Source: Magnetococcales bacterium
GTDB lineage: Bacteria; Pseudomonadota; Magnetococcia; Magnetococcales; UBA8363
Reading direction: 5' to 3'
DNA length: 35,875 nucleotides
Assembly (NCBI GenBank): GCA_015660855.1
Contig: JACSDG010000025.1
Coordinates: forward strand, 1-35,875
The translations under genes were made by a program, and so were the position numbers. The notes beneath the pieces are model-generated. The model was not told the origin of the DNA and made no database searches. It saw only the letters and a list, made by a program, of their open reading frames with translations. Positions 33,894 to 35,875 of the stretch are shown here, in pieces (positions within the stretch are counted from its first letter, which is position 1; each line of letters begins with the position of its first letter).

Positions 33894-35729
33894 TCACAAA
33901 GATTTTTGTTGCAACAAACGAAAATGAATCAGCAGATTGGAGATGGCAGCACTAGTGATTCCGGGTATCCTTTCGGCCTGTCCCAAAGTTTCCGGTTGTA
34001 TTTTTTTAAGTTTTTCGCGGACTTCCGTAGACAAACCAGCCACCTGCCACCAATCCATTTCTCTGGGAATTCGTATAGCATCCAAACGTTTGTCCTGGTG
34101 CAAACCATGCTTCACTTGGTCCCAATAACCACCATAATGACAATCATTGACGATAAAAGCGCGCACGTCCGCAGTCAGCGTTTCCAGACCAAACTCCAGC
34201 AACACCGCATCTTTGTCCGCATCGGTAACCGCCAACCATTGCAAACCCGTTTTGCGACCGCCACTTCCCGCCGGACGTGGCGACAGGGTTTTCAACCGTT
34301 CCCAGGCCGTCTCTATCGCCTGGCGTTTGGCGTTGAACCTTTGCCAGCGTCCATCATCCACCAACCCCAAACGTCGCCCCAAAGGGGTCAACCGTTCATC
34401 GGCATTGTCGGGCCGCAAAAGAATGCGCGCTTCGGCACGAGAGGTAAACATGCGGTAAGGTTCATCGACGCCACGGGTCACCAAATCGTCGATCATAACG
34501 CCGATATAGGAAGTTTTGCGATCCAGCACCACCGGTTCGTTGCCGCGAATCTGCGCCCAGGCATTAATGCCGGCCATCAACCCCTGGCCTGCCGCTTCTT
34601 CATAGCCGGTGGTGCCATTAATCTGCCCGGCGGTAAACAATCCGCCAACCTTCTTGACCTCCAGGGAAGGACGCAAACTTTGCGGATTCAAAGCGTCGTA
34701 TTCAATAGCGTAACCGGGACGGGTAAAAAAGGCCTGTTCCAAGCCTGGGATGGAGTGTACCACCGCACGCTGAACTTCCAGGGGGAGACTGGTTGAAATG
34801 CCATTGGGATAGATTTCAAAGGAATCCAACCCTTCCGGTTCCAAAAAAATGGTATGCTCGTGCCGCTCTGGAAATTTGTTGATTTTATCTTCGATGGAGG
34901 GACAATATCGGGGGCCAATGCCTTGAATCTGACCATTAAAAAGTGGGGCCTGATCCATGTTTTCCCGAATAATTTCTCCGGTGCGCTTGGTTGTCCGGGT
35001 CAAATGGCAAAGGGTTTGCCGTAAGGGAATGGCATCGGTCATGAAAGAAAAAGGTTCCGGTTGCCGATCTCCCTCCTGGGGTTCGGTGCGACTGAAATCA
35101 ATGGAACCGACATGCAACCGGGGGGGAGTGCCTGTTTTCAAGCGCATCATATCCAGGCCCAAGGAGTGTAAAAAAACGCTCAGGGGGTTACTGGGTTGAT
35201 CCCCCAATCGACCCATTTCAAACTGGTGGCGACCGATATGCGCCTTGCCTGCCAAAAACGTCCCTGTGGTCAATATCACGGCGCGCGCACCAAATTCCAA
35301 CCCCTGGGTTAAAACCACCCCCGCCACCTCCCCTCCCCGACCCAAGGTTATTTGCGCCACTTCACCCTGGAAGATGGTCAGATCGTGCAATTGACCCAAA
35401 AACGATTGCGCCAAACGACGATAGTGGAGTTTATCCACCTGGGCCCGAGGTCCCCGGACTGCGGGACCTTTTCTGCGGTTGAGCAGACGAAAATGAATGC
35501 CGGCACGATCGGCAATGGTCGCCATGATCCCCCCCATGGCATCGATTTCCCGTACCATATGACCTTTGCCGATCCCCCCAACAGCGGGATTGCAGGAAAG
35601 GGCACCGATGGTATCGATATTTTGGGTGATCAACAAAGTTTTTGCCCCAAGACGCGCCGCCGCATGGGCCGCCTCGATACCTGCATGACCACCACCGACG
35701 ACAATAATTTCAAAATCACCAAATTTCAT
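33894..35729 (-). CDS. mnmG: tRNA uridine-5-carboxymethylaminomethyl modification enzyme MnmG
   Basis: MnmG (GidA) uses FAD and works with MnmE to modify wobble uridines of several tRNAs. The 611-residue protein has the FAD-binding IIVVGGGHAGIEAAHAAA at its start, the GGIGKGHMVREIDAMGG signature, GQINGTTGYEEAAGQG, and a C-terminal helical domain. I chose the ATG at 35729; a reading up to 35855 would run into repeat copy F and is rejected. No strong ribosome binding site is seen, only GGCGGGA. The preceding gene, often mnmE, lies outside the window. Confidence 0.96.
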   Translation of the reverse strand: MKFGDFEIIVVGGGHAGIEAAHAAARLGAKTLLITQNIDTIGALSCNPAVGGIGKGHMVREIDAMGGIMATIADRAGIHFRLLNRRKGPAVRGPRAQVDKLHYRRLAQSFLGQLHDLTIFQGEVAQITLGRGGEVAGVVLTQGLEFGARAVILTTGTFLAGKAHIGRHQFEMGRLGDQPSNPLSVFLHSLGLDMMRLKTGTPPRLHVGSIDFSRTEPQEGDRQPEPFSFMTDAIPLRQTLCHLTRTTKRTGEIIRENMDQAPLFNGQIQGIGPRYCPSIEDKINKFPERHEHTIFLEPEGLDSFEIYPNGISTSLPLEVQRAVVHSIPGLEQAFFTRPGYAIEYDALNPQSLRPSLEVKKVGGLFTAGQINGTTGYEEAAGQGLMAGINAWAQIRGNEPVVLDRKTSYIGVMIDDLVTRGVDEPYRMFTSRAEARILLRPDNADERLTPLGRRLGLVDDGRWQRFNAKRQAIETAWERLKTLSPRPAGSGGRKTGLQWLAVTDADKDAVLLEFGLETLTADVRAFIVNDCHYGGYWDQVKHGLHQDKRLDAIRIPREMDWWQVAGLSTEVREKLKKIQPETLGQAERIPGITSAAISNLLIHFRLLQQKSL

Positions 35730-35768
35730 TTCCCGCCATCCACACCTGTAGCGTGGGAACCATTCAAT

Positions 35769-35875
35769 CCCCCCGCCTTTTTTTTCTTTAAAAGTATTGC
35801 GGGGGTCCGGGGGGAGGTTCTCCCCCCGGCGGAGGTTTGGAGGCGGAGCCTCCAAGGTTTTTCTTTTGACTTTGA
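35769..35875 (-). repeat. GC-rich nested-hairpin repeat, copy F (cut by window edge)
   Basis: This copy is in reverse orientation and lies about 40 bases upstream of mnmG. Its left part matches copy B base for base over about 45 bases, from TCCCCCCGCC with T8 through AAAAGTATTGCGGGGGTCC. Its central palindrome is changed to GGGGGGAGGTTCTCCCCCC. It ends, at the window edge, within TTCTTTTGACTTTGA, which is the boundary of the AAAATCAAAGTC stretch seen in copies B and C. Confidence 0.9.

Noticed and set aside
35730-35855. Extension of mnmG upstream of 35729
   Set aside because: The added residues are a translation of repeat copy F; the ATG at 35729 gives the usual MnmG N-terminus.

Overview
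The window looks like a chromosomal segment of a proteobacterium, most plausibly an alphaproteobacterium-like lineage such as the Magnetococcales. This is inference from gene content: a plant/alphaproteobacterial-type glutamate-cysteine ligase, a ubiE-ubiJ-ubiB ubiquinone cluster next to ubiD, an mnmG-rsmG-parA-parB origin-proximal cluster, and a SapC-family protein. No rRNA, tRNA, CRISPR array or insertion sequence was recognised. Coding density is high and many genes overlap by ATGA.

Layout from left to right. Positions 1-3800 hold gshA and argB (minus), an SH3/membrane-anchor protein (plus) and a secreted thermonuclease homologue (minus). Positions 3990-5027 hold a PD-(D/E)XK-like protein with a lysine-rich tetrapeptide repeat. 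Positions 5110-10572 are the ubiquinone block: ubiD faces ubiE-ubiJ-ubiB across a 556-base spacer filled by a large inverted pair of GC-rich repeats. Positions 10679-12185 hold an ImmA/IrrE-type metalloprotease overlapping a class III nucleotidyl-cyclase-like protein. Positions 12245-14136 hold a TPR/GT9-like protein and a small coupled gene. Positions 14232-16211 hold a MazG-like pyrophosphohydrolase, a 33-residue Cys-rich small ORF, an ArsS-type radical SAM protein and an unknown protein. Positions 16412-19188 hold two paralogous parvulins (one a lipoprotein) and SapC. Positions 19346-24485 hold a short-chain dehydrogenase, an unknown protein, a ClC/CBS channel and a UvrD/Rep-type helicase.

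Positions 24616-27878 hold a HEPN-like small protein overlapping, by ATGA, a 940-residue protein with two P-loops (a KGGVGRT MinD-like domain and a second GAKGAGKT domain). That gene in turn overlaps nif3. This is the best candidate for an undescribed, possibly defence-related, system. Positions 28690-35729 hold a 48-residue membrane peptide and then a compact minus-strand operon mnmG-rsmG-parA-parB-dnaB-alr, which joins tRNA/rRNA modification, chromosome partitioning, replication and cell-wall precursor synthesis.

A family of GC-rich interspersed repeats built from nested hairpins lies at both ends of the window and at three internal intergenic sites. The repeats at both ends suggest the contig was broken at repeat copies. 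All functional calls come from reading motifs and gene order; no database search was run.
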